Assembly: GCF_039539005.1 (NCBI RefSeq)
Contig: NZ_BAABCP010000001.1
Coordinates: 496,001-560,000, forward strand
DNA length: 64,000 bases
Origin: Microbacterium soli
Lineage (GTDB): Bacteria; Actinomycetota; Actinomycetes; Actinomycetales; Microbacteriaceae
Direction of reading: 5' to 3'
Made by a program: the position numbers and the translations under genes. The notes beneath the pieces are model-generated. The model had not been told where the DNA came from, did not search any database, and saw only the letters and a list, made by a program, of their open reading frames with translations. Of this stretch, positions 17,528-28,388 are shown one piece after another. The number at the start of each line of letters is the position of its first letter. Position 1 is the stretch's first letter.

Positions 17528-17941
17528 ATGGCGACCATCGAAGATGTGCGGCGCATCGCGCTGGAGTTCCCGCGTGTGATCGAGCGCGTCGACGGGCACA
17601 ACCGCGGGCCGTGCTGGCGCACGAACGCCGGGATGCTGGCGTGGGAGCGTCCACCGAGACGGCACGACCTGGAACAGCTGGCGGCCCTGGGACGGGAATG
17701 GCCGGAGGGCGTGGTCATCGGCATCCACGTGGAGGGTGAGCAGGCGAAGGCCGCCGCCATCGAGACCCGCCCGGACGTGTTCTTCACCATCCCGCATTTC
17801 GACGGCTACCCTGCCGTGCTCACGAGGCTCGACACGATCGACGAGCAGCTGCTGCGTGAGATGATCACGGATGCCTGGCTGCTGCGCGTCCCCCGCACTG
17901 TCGCCAAGGCGTGGCTCGACGAGCACGGTCTGACCGAATAG
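17528..17941 (+). CDS. MmcQ/YjbR-family protein
   Basis: 137-aa small protein of the YjbR/MmcQ-like fold (double-wing DNA-binding-like). The opening MATIEDVRRIALEFP and central DVFFTIPHFDGYPAVL are family features. The ending DAWLLRVPRTVAKAWLDEH is the typical C-terminal helix. The function is unknown and DNA binding is unproven. ATG follows a -10-like TAGCCT (17516-17521) by six bases, so it is probably leaderless. Confidence 0.8.
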   Translation: MATIEDVRRIALEFPRVIERVDGHNRGPCWRTNAGMLAWERPPRRHDLEQLAALGREWPEGVVIGIHVEGEQAKAAAIETRPDVFFTIPHFDGYPAVLTRLDTIDEQLLREMITDAWLLRVPRTVAKAWLDEHGLTE

Positions 17942-18115
17942 CGGCCTGCCTCCCGCCGCCGTCTCGTCGTGTCTCACCGCACGACGTCGACGCGGGCGGT
18001 CCCCGGCGGACCCCGGTGTCATCCACCAGCAGGCGCATAAGAAGTTCGGCGGAGAATGGATCGGATGCCGGGTCCGCACCCATCCCGGCATGACTCCCCC
18101 GAGAACGAGGTCCCC

Positions 18116-19993
18116 ATGTCCCGCACGGCGACAGCACGCCGACGCGGGCGCGGCGCGCAGCAGGACGGCCCGCGCGCCACGTTCCGCCAGCTCCTCCCCT
18201 TCCTCTTCGAGCACAGGCGGACGCTCGCCGTCGTCGCGCTGCTCAGCATCGTCGGCGCGGCGGCGTCTCTGGCGCAGCCGCTGCTGGTGGGGCAGGTGAT
18301 CGACCGGGTGCAGCAGAACCAGCTGCTGGGCAGCCTGGTCTGGCTGCTGATCGGCCTCGTGGTCGTCTCCTCCGTGATCTCCGGGTACCAGCACTATCTG
18401 CTCCAGCGCACCGGCACGGCCGTGGTGTACTCCAGCCGCCGGCGGCTGGTCGCCCGCATCCTGCACCTGCCGATCAGCGAATTCGACGCCCGCCGCACCG
18501 GTGACCTCGTCTCCCGGGTCGGCACGGACACGACGCTGCTGTACGCCGTGCTCACGCAGGGTCTCGCGGATGCCGTGGGCAGCACGATCATCTTCGTCGG
18601 CGCGCTCATCGCGATGCTCCTCATCGACCCGCTCCTGCTGCTGCTGATCGTCGTCGTCATCACCGCCTCCGTCGTGGTCGTCGTCGTGCTCAGCGGCCGC
18701 ATCCGCACGGCTTCCGCCGCGCAGCAGCACAAGGTCGGCGAGCTGGCATCCGGCATCGAGCGGGGCATCTCCAGCATCCGCACCATCCGGGCATCCGGCG
18801 CCGCAGAGCGGGAGACCTCCGCCGTGGAGGAGCGCGCGCACGAGGCCTACGGGCTGGGCGTGCGCATCGCGAAGATCTCCTCGCTGGTCGTCCCCGTCGC
18901 CGGCATCGCCCTGCAGGTCTCCCTGCTGGTGGTGCTGGGCGTGGGCGGATTCCGGGTGGCATCCGGCGCGCTGAGCATCGCGTCCCTGGTGACGTTCATC
19001 ATGTTCCTGTTCATGCTGATCATGCCGCTCGGTCAGGCCTTCGGCGCCATCACCTCCGTCAACCAGGCGCTGGGTGCGCTCGGGCGCATCCAGGAGATCC
19101 TCGACCTGCCGACCGAGACCCAGCACGACGACGTGAATGCCGAATCCACCGCCGTGATCGTCGCCGGCGCCCCGGCGATCGAGTTCCGCGACGTGCGGTT
19201 CCGGTACCCCGATGACGTCATCGCCGCGCGTGAGGCCGCGGCCCGCGAGGCGAGGAGTCTGTTGGTCGAAGCCGGACTGGAGCATCCCGACGATGACGCG
19301 TCCGACGTGGATCCGGACGTTCTCAAAGGCGTGTCGTTCGCCGTCCCGCGCGGCGCGCGCGTGGCGCTGGTCGGGCCCAGCGGCGCGGGCAAGAGCACGA
19401 TCCTCGCCCTCATAGAGCGCTTCTACGACCCCACCTCCGGGTCGATCCGGGTGGCGGGGCACGATGTGCGCAGCTACCCGCGCGCGAACCTGCGCGCGCA
19501 GTTCGGCTACGTCGAGCAGGACGCCCCCACCCTCGCGGGAACCCTCGCCGAGAACCTGCGGCTCGCGGCCCCGGATGCCACGGATGCCGACTGCGAGCGC
19601 GTGCTGCGCTCCGTGAACCTCGGGGACGTGCTCGAACGCAGCCCGCTGGGCCTGCAGGCGCCGGTCGGCGAGGACGGGGTGATGCTCTCGGGCGGCGAGC
19701 GTCAGCGTCTGGCGATCGCCCGTGCCCTCCTCACCGAGGCGCCGATCCTCCTGCTGGACGAGTCGACCTCATCACTGGACGGCGTCAACGAGCAGCGGAT
19801 GCGCGAGGCCATCGACGCGGCCGCCTCCGACCGCACCCTCCTGGTGATCGCGCACCGGCTGTCCACGGTCGTCGACAGCGACCTCATCGTCGTGCTGCAG
19901 GCCGGTGTCGTCGTCGGTCAGGGCACGCACGAGGAGCTCGTCGAATCGACCCCGCTGTACCGCAACCTCGCGCAGCACCAACTGCTGGTCTGA
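18116..19993 (+). CDS. ABC exporter, TMD-NBD half transporter with an insert in the NBD
   Basis: 625-aa MsbA/LmrA-type exporter. Residues about 25-320 hold six TM segments (TLAVVALLSIVGAAASLAQP, DPLLLLLIVVVITASVVVVV). The NBD starts near 355 (IEFRDVRFRYPDD). Walker A is GPSGAGKST, signature LSGGERQRLA, Walker B ILLLDESTSSLD and the H-loop IAHRLST. About 37 Ala/Glu/Asp-rich residues (about 364-400) sit between the A-loop Tyr and the DVLKGVSF strand, where most relatives have only a few. GAGG lies before ATG 18116. A longer in-frame start lacks an RBS. The substrate is unknown. Confidence 0.88.
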   Translation: MSRTATARRRGRGAQQDGPRATFRQLLPFLFEHRRTLAVVALLSIVGAAASLAQPLLVGQVIDRVQQNQLLGSLVWLLIGLVVVSSVISGYQHYLLQRTGTAVVYSSRRRLVARILHLPISEFDARRTGDLVSRVGTDTTLLYAVLTQGLADAVGSTIIFVGALIAMLLIDPLLLLLIVVVITASVVVVVVLSGRIRTASAAQQHKVGELASGIERGISSIRTIRASGAAERETSAVEERAHEAYGLGVRIAKISSLVVPVAGIALQVSLLVVLGVGGFRVASGALSIASLVTFIMFLFMLIMPLGQAFGAITSVNQALGALGRIQEILDLPTETQHDDVNAESTAVIVAGAPAIEFRDVRFRYPDDVIAAREAAAREARSLLVEAGLEHPDDDASDVDPDVLKGVSFAVPRGARVALVGPSGAGKSTILALIERFYDPTSGSIRVAGHDVRSYPRANLRAQFGYVEQDAPTLAGTLAENLRLAAPDATDADCERVLRSVNLGDVLERSPLGLQAPVGEDGVMLSGGERQRLAIARALLTEAPILLLDESTSSLDGVNEQRMREAIDAAASDRTLLVIAHRLSTVVDSDLIVVLQAGVVVGQGTHEELVESTPLYRNLAQHQLLV

Positions 19994-20024
19994 CGCCCAC
20001 CGTCCCGCACCCCGCCGCCCTGGG

Positions 20025-20039
20025 GCCGACCGCGTCGGC
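20025..20039. terminator. Small hairpin between convergent genes
   Basis: GCCGAC-CGC-GTCGGC lies in the 109-bp gap between the convergent ABC exporter and hemerythrin genes. The stem is short and has no U-tract, so termination is possible but weakly supported. Confidence 0.3.
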
Positions 20040-20102
20040 ATCGAGGCCCTCCCGCAGCCGCGTCAGTCCGCGGAAGGACCTCGAGTCGGATGGGCGGACC
20101 CG

Positions 20103-20549
20103 TCAGGCCTGCTCGCAGACCCAGCCGTCCGGGTAGGTGCCGTCTGTGAGGAAGTCCGCCAGTTCGGCGCGCACGTCATCGTCCAGATCCGCATCGGCGC
20201 GCGGATAGATGATCGGCTCCTCCTTCTTGTTGTGCTCGTCCAGCAGCACCAGCAGATCCCGGCACTTCGCATCCGCGTCGTCGCCCGCCGCGACCGCGGC
20301 GTCCACTCCGTCCATGGCGCGCCACAGCTCGCCGTGCTCGCGCAGCATGACGAAGATCGGCATCATCATGGTGGGCTTCAGCGGCGGGAAGAGGAAGACC
20401 TCCTCCAGGTAGATGTGCCGACGCAGGGCCAGCATGGCACCCTGCAGCGCCTGCACGTCACCGGCGTCGCCGAGGAACGCCTCGATCCCGACGTCGATGG
20501 CACGGTGCTCGGCGGTCAGTGCGTCCGCGAGCGCCGTCCCCTCTGCCAT
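20103..20549 (-). CDS. Hemerythrin HHE-domain protein
   Basis: 148-aa helical protein with spaced His/Glu iron ligands: TAEHRAID, LRRHIYLEEVFLFPPL, MLREHGELW and LDEHNKKEEPIIYP. The family binds di-iron for oxygen or nitric-oxide sensing or scavenging. Its ATG overlaps the osmC stop by one base, so the two are co-translated. Together they look like an oxidative/nitrosative-stress pair. The longer frame upstream overlaps osmC and is rejected. Confidence 0.85.
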   Translation of the reverse strand: MAEGTALADALTAEHRAIDVGIEAFLGDAGDVQALQGAMLALRRHIYLEEVFLFPPLKPTMMMPIFVMLREHGELWRAMDGVDAAVAAGDDADAKCRDLLVLLDEHNKKEEPIIYPRADADLDDDVRAELADFLTDGTYPDGWVCEQA

Positions 20550-20992
20550 CAGGACTCCAGCTGCGCGTCGACGGTGATGGTGGCCCCGGCGAACAGTCGC
20601 GAGACGGGGCACAGCTTCGCGGCTTCGTCGACGATCGCCGCGAACCCCGCGGCATCCACCCCCGCGACCTTCCCGCGCACGGTCAGGGCCGAGGTGGTGA
20701 TGGTGGGCACCCCGTCGACCTCGTCGAGGGTGACCTCGCTGGTGACGACCAGCTGCTGCGGCGGGGTCTTGTGCTCGCCGAGCGTCAGCGCCAGCGCCAT
20801 CGAGAAGCACGAGGAGTGCGCCGCCGCCAGCAGTTCCTCAGGGCTGGACTTGCCCTCCGGGGCCTCCGTGCGCGAGCCCCACGTCACCTGCTGTCCGTCG
20901 AGGGCGCCGCTGCTGGTCGTGCCGAAGGTTCCGGTCCCGGCTGCCAGGGTGCCGTCCCAGGTGGTGGTCGCGCTGCGTGCTGCGATGCTCAT
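20549..20992 (-). CDS. osmC: OsmC-family peroxiredoxin-like protein
   Basis: 147-aa OsmC/Ohr-fold protein that reduces organic hydroperoxides with two cysteines. These lie in AAAHSSCFSMALALTLGE and EAAKLCPVSRLF. The opening ATTTWDGTLAAGTGTF and SSPEELLAAA are typical of OsmC rather than Ohr. Start 20992 (MSIAARS) is chosen. The 49-residue upstream extension contains a hydrophobic stretch but no RBS and covers an AT-rich promoter-like region. Confidence 0.9.
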   Translation of the reverse strand: MSIAARSATTTWDGTLAAGTGTFGTTSSGALDGQQVTWGSRTEAPEGKSSPEELLAAAHSSCFSMALALTLGEHKTPPQQLVVTSEVTLDEVDGVPTITTSALTVRGKVAGVDAAGFAAIVDEAAKLCPVSRLFAGATITVDAQLES

Positions 20993-21032
20993 GTCGTTCC
21001 GATCTCGAGTGGTGGTCCACGGGCGTGGCTGT

Positions 21033-21058
21033 TTATCCACAATAAACCCTGTGGAAAA
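21033..21058. promoter_or_regulatory. Inverted pair of DnaA-box-like sequences
   Basis: TTATCCACA (21033-21041) and, inverted, TGTGGAAAA (21050-21058; TTTTCCACA on the other strand) lie eight bases apart, between osmC and pckG. The first matches the strict DnaA box and the second is a near match. Only two are seen, so this is not an origin. It could be a DnaA-binding regulatory site or coincidence in an AT-rich promoter. Confidence 0.35.
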
Positions 21059-21187
21059 CCCCGCCAACAGGAGACCGGTCGTGAGCACGGCAGCGGAGGC
21101 AAGGAGAACGGATGCGGGGAGCCGGGGCCACTCAGCCATGGGTCTCCCCGACGCCCCGCATCCGGGTCGTGCGGGACTGCTGGTGCG

Positions 21188-23059
21188 TCAGCGCGCGGTC
21201 TTGAGCCGGTAGCGCAGCGCCTCCAGCTCGCTGCGCAGCGCTGCCGGCAGCCTGTCGCCGAACATCGAGAAGTACTCCTCGATGGAGTCCGCCTCCGCCT
21301 GCCAGGCGTCGACGTCGACCTTGAAGAGCTCGTCGAGATCGGCGTCCGTGATCTCCAGGCCCTCGAGGTTCAGGTCCTCGCGACGCGGCAGCCGGCCGAT
21401 GGGGCTGTCCTCCGCATCGACATCGCCGTCGATCCGCCGGATGATCCAGTCGATCACGCGCGAGTTGTCGCCGAAGCCCGGCCACAGGAAGCGGCCGTCC
21501 TCTCCCCGGCGGAACCAGTTGACCTGGAAGATGCGCGGGGCCCGGTCGAAGCGCAGCGTGCGTCCCACCTTGAGCCAGTGGCCGAAGTAGTCCCCCATGT
21601 TGTACCCGCAGAAGGGCAGCATGGCGAACGGGTCGCGGCGCAGCTCCCCGACGGTCCCCTCGGCGGCCGCGGTGCGCTCGGAGGAGATCGTGGCGCCGAG
21701 GAAGACGCCGTGCGTCCAGTCCGTCGCCTCGACCACCAGCGGGACGTTGCTGGCGCGGCGTCCGCCGAACAGGATCACATCCAGGGGGACGCCCTCCGGA
21801 TTCTCCCAGTCCTCGGAGATCTGCGGGCACTGCGCGGCAGAGACGGTGAAACGGGAGTTCGGGTGCGCCGCGGGGCGTCCGGAGTCCGGAGTCCAGGGGT
21901 TGCCCTGCCAGTCGATGAGATGCTCCGGGGGCGTGTCGGTCAGCCCCTCCCACCACACGTCCCCGTCGGGGCGCAGCGCGACGTTCGTGAAGATCGTGTT
22001 GCCCCACAGGGTCTCCACGGCGGTGACGTTGGTCGACTCGCCGGTGCCCGGGGCGACGCCGAAGAAGCCGGCCTCGGGGTTCATCGCGTACATCCGGCCG
22101 TCCTCACCGGGACGGATCCAGACGATGTCGTCGCCGAGGGTCTCGACCTTCCAGCCCGGAATGGTCGGCCGCAGCATCGCGAGGTTGGTCTTGCCGCACG
22201 CCGACGGGAACGCGGCGGACACGTGGTACTTCTTCCCCTCCGGCGAGATCACCCGGATCAGCAGCATGTGCTCGGCCAGCCAGCCCTCGTCGCGCGCGAT
22301 CACCGAGGCGATCCGCAGCGCGAAGCACTTCTTGGCGAGGATGGCGTTCCCGCCGTACCCCGACCCGTAGGAGTAGACCTCCAGCGTGTCGGGGAAGTGG
22401 ACGATGTACTTCTCGTCGCTGCACGGCCATGCGACGTCCTCCTGGCCGGGCTCGAGAGGCGCCCCGACCGAGTGCACGGTGCGGACCCAGGGCGCTCCGT
22501 CGGCGATCTGACGGGTCACCGCCTCGCCGACGCGGGTCATGATGCCCACGGATGCCACGGCGTAGGCGCTGTCGGTGATCTGGACGCCGATGTGCGAGAG
22601 CTTCCCGCCGACGGGTCCCATCGAGAACGGGATGACGTACATGACGCGTCCGCGCATGGACCCCGCGAAGATCCGGTCCATGGTGGCGTGCATCTCGACG
22701 GGGTCCGCCCAGTTGTTCGTGGGGCCCGCATCCTCCTCCTTCTCGGAGGCGATGAAGGTGCGCGCCTCGGTGCGCGCGACGTCGCTGGGATGCGAGCGGG
22801 CGAGGTACGAGCCGGGGCGCCACTCCGGGTTGAGCTTGATGATCTTGCCCTCGTCGACGAGACGCTGCATGATCATCTCGTTCTCGGCGCGCGAGCCGTC
22901 GACCCAGTGCACGCTGTCGGGCTGGGTGAGAGCGGCGATCCCGTCCACCCACTCGCGCAGCTCCGCCATCGCGGGCGTGTCGTACGCGGGCGCGGCCCCG
23001 AACTCCCGCAGAGGTGCGGCGGACGGGGTGCGGGGGGCGTACGTTTCGGCCATGGCCAT
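21188..23059 (-). CDS. pckG: Phosphoenolpyruvate carboxykinase (GTP)
   Basis: 623-aa gluconeogenic enzyme converting oxaloacetate plus GTP to PEP. Motifs are the kinase P-loop [13 protein letters not shown] (about residue 285-298, including the reactive Cys), the [10 protein letters not shown] segment, [10 protein letters not shown] and [12 protein letters not shown]. Length matches the GTP-type family. AAGGAG lies five bases before ATG 23059; the longer frame has no RBS. It is divergent from the RamB-like regulator, with 110 bp between, and gapB lies 2.6 kb away, giving a gluconeogenic neighbourhood. Confidence 0.96.
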   Translation of the reverse strand: MAMAETYAPRTPSAAPLREFGAAPAYDTPAMAELREWVDGIAALTQPDSVHWVDGSRAENEMIMQRLVDEGKIIKLNPEWRPGSYLARSHPSDVARTEARTFIASEKEEDAGPTNNWADPVEMHATMDRIFAGSMRGRVMYVIPFSMGPVGGKLSHIGVQITDSAYAVASVGIMTRVGEAVTRQIADGAPWVRTVHSVGAPLEPGQEDVAWPCSDEKYIVHFPDTLEVYSYGSGYGGNAILAKKCFALRIASVIARDEGWLAEHMLLIRVISPEGKKYHVSAAFPSACGKTNLAMLRPTIPGWKVETLGDDIVWIRPGEDGRMYAMNPEAGFFGVAPGTGESTNVTAVETLWGNTIFTNVALRPDGDVWWEGLTDTPPEHLIDWQGNPWTPDSGRPAAHPNSRFTVSAAQCPQISEDWENPEGVPLDVILFGGRRASNVPLVVEATDWTHGVFLGATISSERTAAAEGTVGELRRDPFAMLPFCGYNMGDYFGHWLKVGRTLRFDRAPRIFQVNWFRRGEDGRFLWPGFGDNSRVIDWIIRRIDGDVDAEDSPIGRLPRREDLNLEGLEITDADLDELFKVDVDAWQAEADSIEEYFSMFGDRLPAALRSELEALRYRLKTAR

Positions 23060-23169
23060 GCCTGCTCCTTCGACGACGGATGCGATACATCCATCTTCTG
23101 CGCAGTTCTGACAGGATCCCGCTCCGTGCACTGCGAAAATACGATGATTCTTTCGGTTATGCTCAAGGA
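23060..23169. promoter_or_regulatory. Divergent promoter region between pckG and the RamB-like gene
   Basis: It contains the palindrome CTGCGCAG (about 23098-23105) and a second related word ACTGCGAAAA (about 23139-23148); the sequence ACTGCG therefore occurs in both orientations. TATGCT (23158-23163) is a -10-like box six bases before the regulator ATG, so that gene is probably leaderless. The repeated ACTGCG words are candidate binding sites for the regulator itself (RamB sites contain TTTGCAAA in Corynebacterium), which is inference. Confidence 0.45.
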
Positions 23170-24612
23170 ATGGCAGCAAGTGGACTCGAGCTCAGCACCC
23201 TCGGACATCGCATCCGGCACCATCGCACCAAGAAGGCCTACACGCTCGACGAACTCGGAGCCCTGGTGGGGATCGCCGGGTCGCAGCTGAGCCTCATCGA
23301 GAACGGGAAGCGCGAGCCGAAGCTTTCCCTGCTCCAGGCGATCGCCCAGGCCTGCGGCACCGACGTCGCCGACCTCATCTCGGGTGAGCCGCCGAACCAC
23401 CGCGCCGCGTTGGAGATCGAACTCGACCGCGCGCAGGCCAGTCCGGTGTTCCGCCAGCTCGGCATCGCCCCGATCCGCGTCTCCAAGAGCATGAGCGACG
23501 AGACCCTCGAGGCCATTCTCGGGCTGCACCGCGAGCTGCACCGTCGCGAGCGCGAAGCCATCGCGACCCCGGAGGAGGCACGGCGCGCGAACACCGAGCT
23601 GCGCCTGACCATGCGCGCCAAGGCCAACTACCTGCCGGAGATCGAGGCCCTGGCGGAGAAGCAGCTCAAGAGCGCAGGGCACTCCTCGGGCGCCCTCACG
23701 CACCGAACGGTGAGCATCATGGCGGAGAAGCTCGGCTTCGAACTCATCTACGTGGACGATCTGCCGCATTCGACCCGATCCGTCACCGACCTGGAGAACG
23801 GACGCATCTACCTTCCGCCGGCCTCGATCCCCGGCGGCCACGGATTGCGCTCCATGGCGCTGCAGGCCATGGCGCACCGCCTGCTCGGACATGTCCGACC
23901 CACCGACTATGCGGACTTCCTGCAGCAGCGGCTGGAGATCAACTACTTCGCCGCCTGCTGCCTGATCCCCGAGACCGCGGGGGTGGCGTTCCTCCAGCAG
24001 GCGAAGAAGGACCGCAATCTCGCCGTCGAGGACTTCCGGGATGCGTTCGGCGTGACCCACGAGGCCGCCGCCATGCGCATGACGAACCTCATGACCCACC
24101 ATCTCGACATGCGCCTGCACTTCCTGCGCGTCGACGAGAACGGCGCCATCACCCGGGTGTACGAGAACGACGACCTCACCCTGCCGATGGATGTCACCGG
24201 CGCCGTGGAGGGCCAGCCCGCCTGCCGGAAGTTCTCGGCCCGAGCCGCGTTCGAGCAGCGCAACCGCACCACCGAGCACTACCAGTACACCGACACCCCG
24301 TCCGGCACGTTCTGGTGCGCGACGCAGATAGGATCCACCACGTCCGGTGGCTTCTCGATCACAGTGGGCGTGCCCTTCGACGACGCGCGCTGGTGGCGGG
24401 GCCGCGAGACGACGCACCGCGCGCAGTCGTCGTGCCCCGACGAGGCGTGCTGCCGCCGGGCGCCCGAGGCGGTCTCCCGGCACTGGGAGGGCCGCGCCTG
24501 GCCGAGCGCCCGCGTGCACACCCACATGTTCTCGCCACTCCCCCGCGGTGCCTTCCCCGGAGTGGAGGAGAGCGAGGTCTACGCCTTCCTGGACCGGCAC
24601 GCCGGGGAATAG
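23170..24612 (+). CDS. RamB/ScfR-type XRE-family regulator of short-chain acyl metabolism
   Basis: 480-aa regulator. Residues about 10-65 are an XRE helix-turn-helix ([26 protein letters not shown]). The central IrrE-like/DUF955 region includes [19 protein letters not shown] and [12 protein letters not shown]. The C-terminal ScfR part has a Cys/His-rich stretch ([12 protein letters not shown]). The architecture matches RamB, which controls acetate and propionate genes in corynebacteria. The divergent pckG is the obvious candidate target, and autoregulation is likely. The start is supported by the -10 spacing and AAGGA. Confidence 0.88.
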   Translation: MAASGLELSTLGHRIRHHRTKKAYTLDELGALVGIAGSQLSLIENGKREPKLSLLQAIAQACGTDVADLISGEPPNHRAALEIELDRAQASPVFRQLGIAPIRVSKSMSDETLEAILGLHRELHRREREAIATPEEARRANTELRLTMRAKANYLPEIEALAEKQLKSAGHSSGALTHRTVSIMAEKLGFELIYVDDLPHSTRSVTDLENGRIYLPPASIPGGHGLRSMALQAMAHRLLGHVRPTDYADFLQQRLEINYFAACCLIPETAGVAFLQQAKKDRNLAVEDFRDAFGVTHEAAAMRMTNLMTHHLDMRLHFLRVDENGAITRVYENDDLTLPMDVTGAVEGQPACRKFSARAAFEQRNRTTEHYQYTDTPSGTFWCATQIGSTTSGGFSITVGVPFDDARWWRGRETTHRAQSSCPDEACCRRAPEAVSRHWEGRAWPSARVHTHMFSPLPRGAFPGVEESEVYAFLDRHAGE

Positions 24613-24663
24613 CACATCCGGCGCCCGCCCCACGCCGCCCGCGGCCCGGCGTCCCGGCGTCAG

Positions 24664-24754
24664 CGAGAACAGGAGATTCGGCGAGAACAGGACGTCTCCG
24701 TCGGCATCCGTCCTGTTCCGGACGATTCTCCTGTTCTGGAGCAGGAGAATCGCC
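24664..24754. repeat. Palindromic intergenic repeat (AACAGGA/GATTCTCC units)
   Basis: Two about 30-base arms, 24664-24694 and 24709-24738, are near-perfect inverted copies. Each combines GAACAGGAGA(T/A)TCG and GAACAGGACG words. A third partial copy, AGCAGGAGAATCGCC, follows at 24740-24754. The unit lies between convergent genes (RamB-like and thioesterase), so it can form a large cruciform or RNA hairpin and act as a bidirectional terminator. Its multi-copy modular look suggests a REP-like element dispersed in the genome. Confidence 0.7.
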
Positions 24755-24787
24755 CGGCCGGAGGACGGCCGCCGCACCGGTGCAGGA

Positions 24788-25576
24788 CTATCGGGAGCGG
24801 ACGGTGAGGGTCTGCGAGGAGGTGCCCAGGGGCCCGGCCTCATCGCTGAGCACGGATTCGGTGAGCCCCGTGCCATCCGCGCCGAACGAGACCGAGGTGT
24901 CCAGTCCGAACCACTCCCCGGCCGGCTCGCGGAAGACGGTGGCGGTCAGGTCGACGTTCGGGTACAGCGCCCGCTCGGGGGGCACACGGGTGGCGATGCC
25001 GTTGGCGAAGTCGATCATCCCCAGCATCCGGGCCCGCGGTGAGATCGTCTCGCCCTCCAGCAGCGGATGCCGTGGCCGGATCCACGCACGGGAGCGCCCG
25101 GCGGCCACCGCCTCGCGTCGCGCGTCGATCGATCGGATGGCACCGCCTGGCCAGACGTCGTCGGGCCGCCATCGCGGCAGCGACTCGCGTTCGGGCATCC
25201 GCGGCAGCGGACTGCCGGCGATCGCGGACGTATCGCCCGGCTGCAGCATCCACGCACGCAGCGTGACGGCGGCACGGCCGCCGTGGCGGAGAGTCGCCTC
25301 GACGAGCTCGATGGTCCTGCCCGGACGCAGCACCCGCGGAGCCGTGATCTCGAACGCGTCCATCGGGATCACCCCGAGGATGTCGTAGCCCACCCGGGTG
25401 AGGATCAGCGGCGACTCCGCCCGCCGCTCCCGGTGCTCGGTCTCCACAAGATGGGCGAGCAGGCCGAGAACGGGCGCGATGTGCTGCTCCCCCGGATTCC
25501 ACGCGCCGCCGACGTGCTCGGTGGGCTCGAAGACCGTCTCGGACAGGCGCTGGAAATAGCTCGACACGCCATCCAT
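24788..25576 (-). CDS. TesB-like acyl-CoA thioesterase (double hotdog)
   Basis: 262-aa protein resembling the thioesterase-family proteins of actinobacteria related to TesB. The first hotdog begins near PTEHVGGAWNPGEQHIAPVLGLLAH, and the second includes ISPRARMLGMIDFANGIAT and a C-terminal Asp/Thr/Gln-containing region (GLDTSVSFG, SSQTLTVR). It hydrolyses acyl-CoA esters of unknown chain length. It stands alone between the palindromic repeat and gapB. Confidence 0.8.
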   Translation of the reverse strand: MDGVSSYFQRLSETVFEPTEHVGGAWNPGEQHIAPVLGLLAHLVETEHRERRAESPLILTRVGYDILGVIPMDAFEITAPRVLRPGRTIELVEATLRHGGRAAVTLRAWMLQPGDTSAIAGSPLPRMPERESLPRWRPDDVWPGGAIRSIDARREAVAAGRSRAWIRPRHPLLEGETISPRARMLGMIDFANGIATRVPPERALYPNVDLTATVFREPAGEWFGLDTSVSFGADGTGLTESVLSDEAGPLGTSSQTLTVRSR

Positions 25577-25635
25577 TCTGTCAACTGCGGCGTACGCGGG
25601 CGCCCCGACGCCCGTGACGCGCGGCGCGGCGCGTG

Positions 25636-27096
<1,461 letters not shown>

Positions 27097-27237
27097 ATGC
27101 GTCCTTGCGAGCGTGTTCGAGCACCGCGGGATCGCAGCGCTGAGGTGGGGGCGGATTCGCCCTCACCAGGCTAGTCTTCCCGTGCGCATGAACTCGCGGA
27201 TTTCCGTCTGCAAGATCATCCAATTCGCCCGCATCAC

Positions 27238-28239
27238 CTATAGAACCTCAGTTCTTAACGGGAGATTCTCCGCCGCCGCGGAGGGCAGCTCGTCGCCCGC
27301 CCAGGGGTAGGAGGGCTGGGTTCCGGCGGATCCCACGGCGAACGCGCCCACGCGCACGGCGAATCGGACGGCCGTGCGGAGCTCGTCTCCGTCTGCCAGA
27401 CGCATCGCCAGCGCGCCGACGAACGCATCCCCGGCTCCCGAGGTGTCCACGGCGTCGACACGCGGTGACGCGATCGTCGTCACGCCGTCGTCATCGACGC
27501 ACAGCGCGCCGCGCGCGCCGAGAGTGAGCACCACCGAGCGCGCGCCCTGCTCCTGCAGCAGGACGGCGATGCGCCCGTCATCGGCATCCGGGTCGGTCCT
27601 CCCGGCCACGTCGGCCAGCAGCAGCCGCGCCTCGTGCTCGTTGACCACGAGCGGGTCCGCCGCCTGAAGCAGGTCGCCGGGGACGCCGATGACGGGCGCC
27701 AGATTCAGCAGCACCCGGCCTGTGGCGAGCCTCGCCGCGCACGCCGAGGCGTCAACCGGGATCTCCCCCTGCAGGACGACCACCGCGGCCCGGGCGATCG
27801 ACGCGGAGCGCGCCGCGACGAGGGCGTCATCGACACGCGCGTTGGCTCCGGGGACCACGATGATCGTGTTCTCCCCGACGTCGTCGACGGTGATCCGGGC
27901 GATGCCCGTGGGCCCGTCCACGGGCACGACGTCCGTCAGGTCGACACCGGCGCCGGCCAGCAGGCTCAACGCGGTCCGTGCGCGGCCGTCGTCTCCCACG
28001 GCGCCGATCATCCCCACGCGCGCGCCCAGCCGCGCCGCGGCGACGGCCTGGTTCGCGCCCTTGCCTCCCGGGGCGACGGTCGATGAGGTCGCCAGCAGCG
28101 TCTCCCCGGGAAGCGGATGCCGAGGCACGACGACGATCTCGTCGACGTTGATGGATCCGACGACGCAGACGCCGCCCGCCGAGCCGGAGGGGACCTCTTC
28201 GACGCTCCCGGCGCGATCCCGGCTCTGTGTGGTCATCAT
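27238..28239 (-). CDS. rbsK: Ribokinase (PfkB family)
   Basis: 333-aa ATP-dependent sugar kinase making ribose 5-phosphate. Motifs are VVGSINVDEIVVVPRHPLPGET, the GGKGANQAVAAARLGA signature and the C-terminal DTSGAGDAFVGALA with catalytic Asp. GAGGAG lies five bases before the first of two adjacent ATG codons; the much longer upstream frame is spurious. It sits downstream of the Lrp/AsnC gene on the same strand with a 149-bp gap, in which I see nothing distinct. No ribose transporter is nearby. Confidence 0.9.
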   Translation of the reverse strand: MMTTQSRDRAGSVEEVPSGSAGGVCVVGSINVDEIVVVPRHPLPGETLLATSSTVAPGGKGANQAVAAARLGARVGMIGAVGDDGRARTALSLLAGAGVDLTDVVPVDGPTGIARITVDDVGENTIIVVPGANARVDDALVAARSASIARAAVVVLQGEIPVDASACAARLATGRVLLNLAPVIGVPGDLLQAADPLVVNEHEARLLLADVAGRTDPDADDGRIAVLLQEQGARSVVLTLGARGALCVDDDGVTTIASPRVDAVDTSGAGDAFVGALAMRLADGDELRTAVRFAVRVGAFAVGSAGTQPSYPWAGDELPSAAAENLPLRTEVL

Positions 28240-28388
28240 CGCTTCTCCTCTTCGTGCGCGGAACGTGTCGTGCAGGTCCGAACACGATGGAATCACCTCC
28301 CGGAGGGAGAATCCAACGGCGCGGATCCCTGCCGAGCGCTGTCGCCCCGCGCGGGAATCGACAGGTGCGTCCGGCGACCGGCTCGGCC

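Noticed and set aside
21033..21058. Replication origin
   Set aside because: Only two DnaA-box-like sites are seen and no dnaA, dnaN or gidB neighbours.
20993..21139. 49-residue N-terminal extension of OsmC with a hydrophobic segment
   Set aside because: It has no RBS, OsmC proteins are cytosolic, and the stretch covers the DnaA-box-like promoter region. The shorter start fits the family.
24664..24754. CRISPR array
   Set aside because: The repeats are inverted and imperfect with no regular spacers. No CRISPR-like array exists elsewhere in the window.
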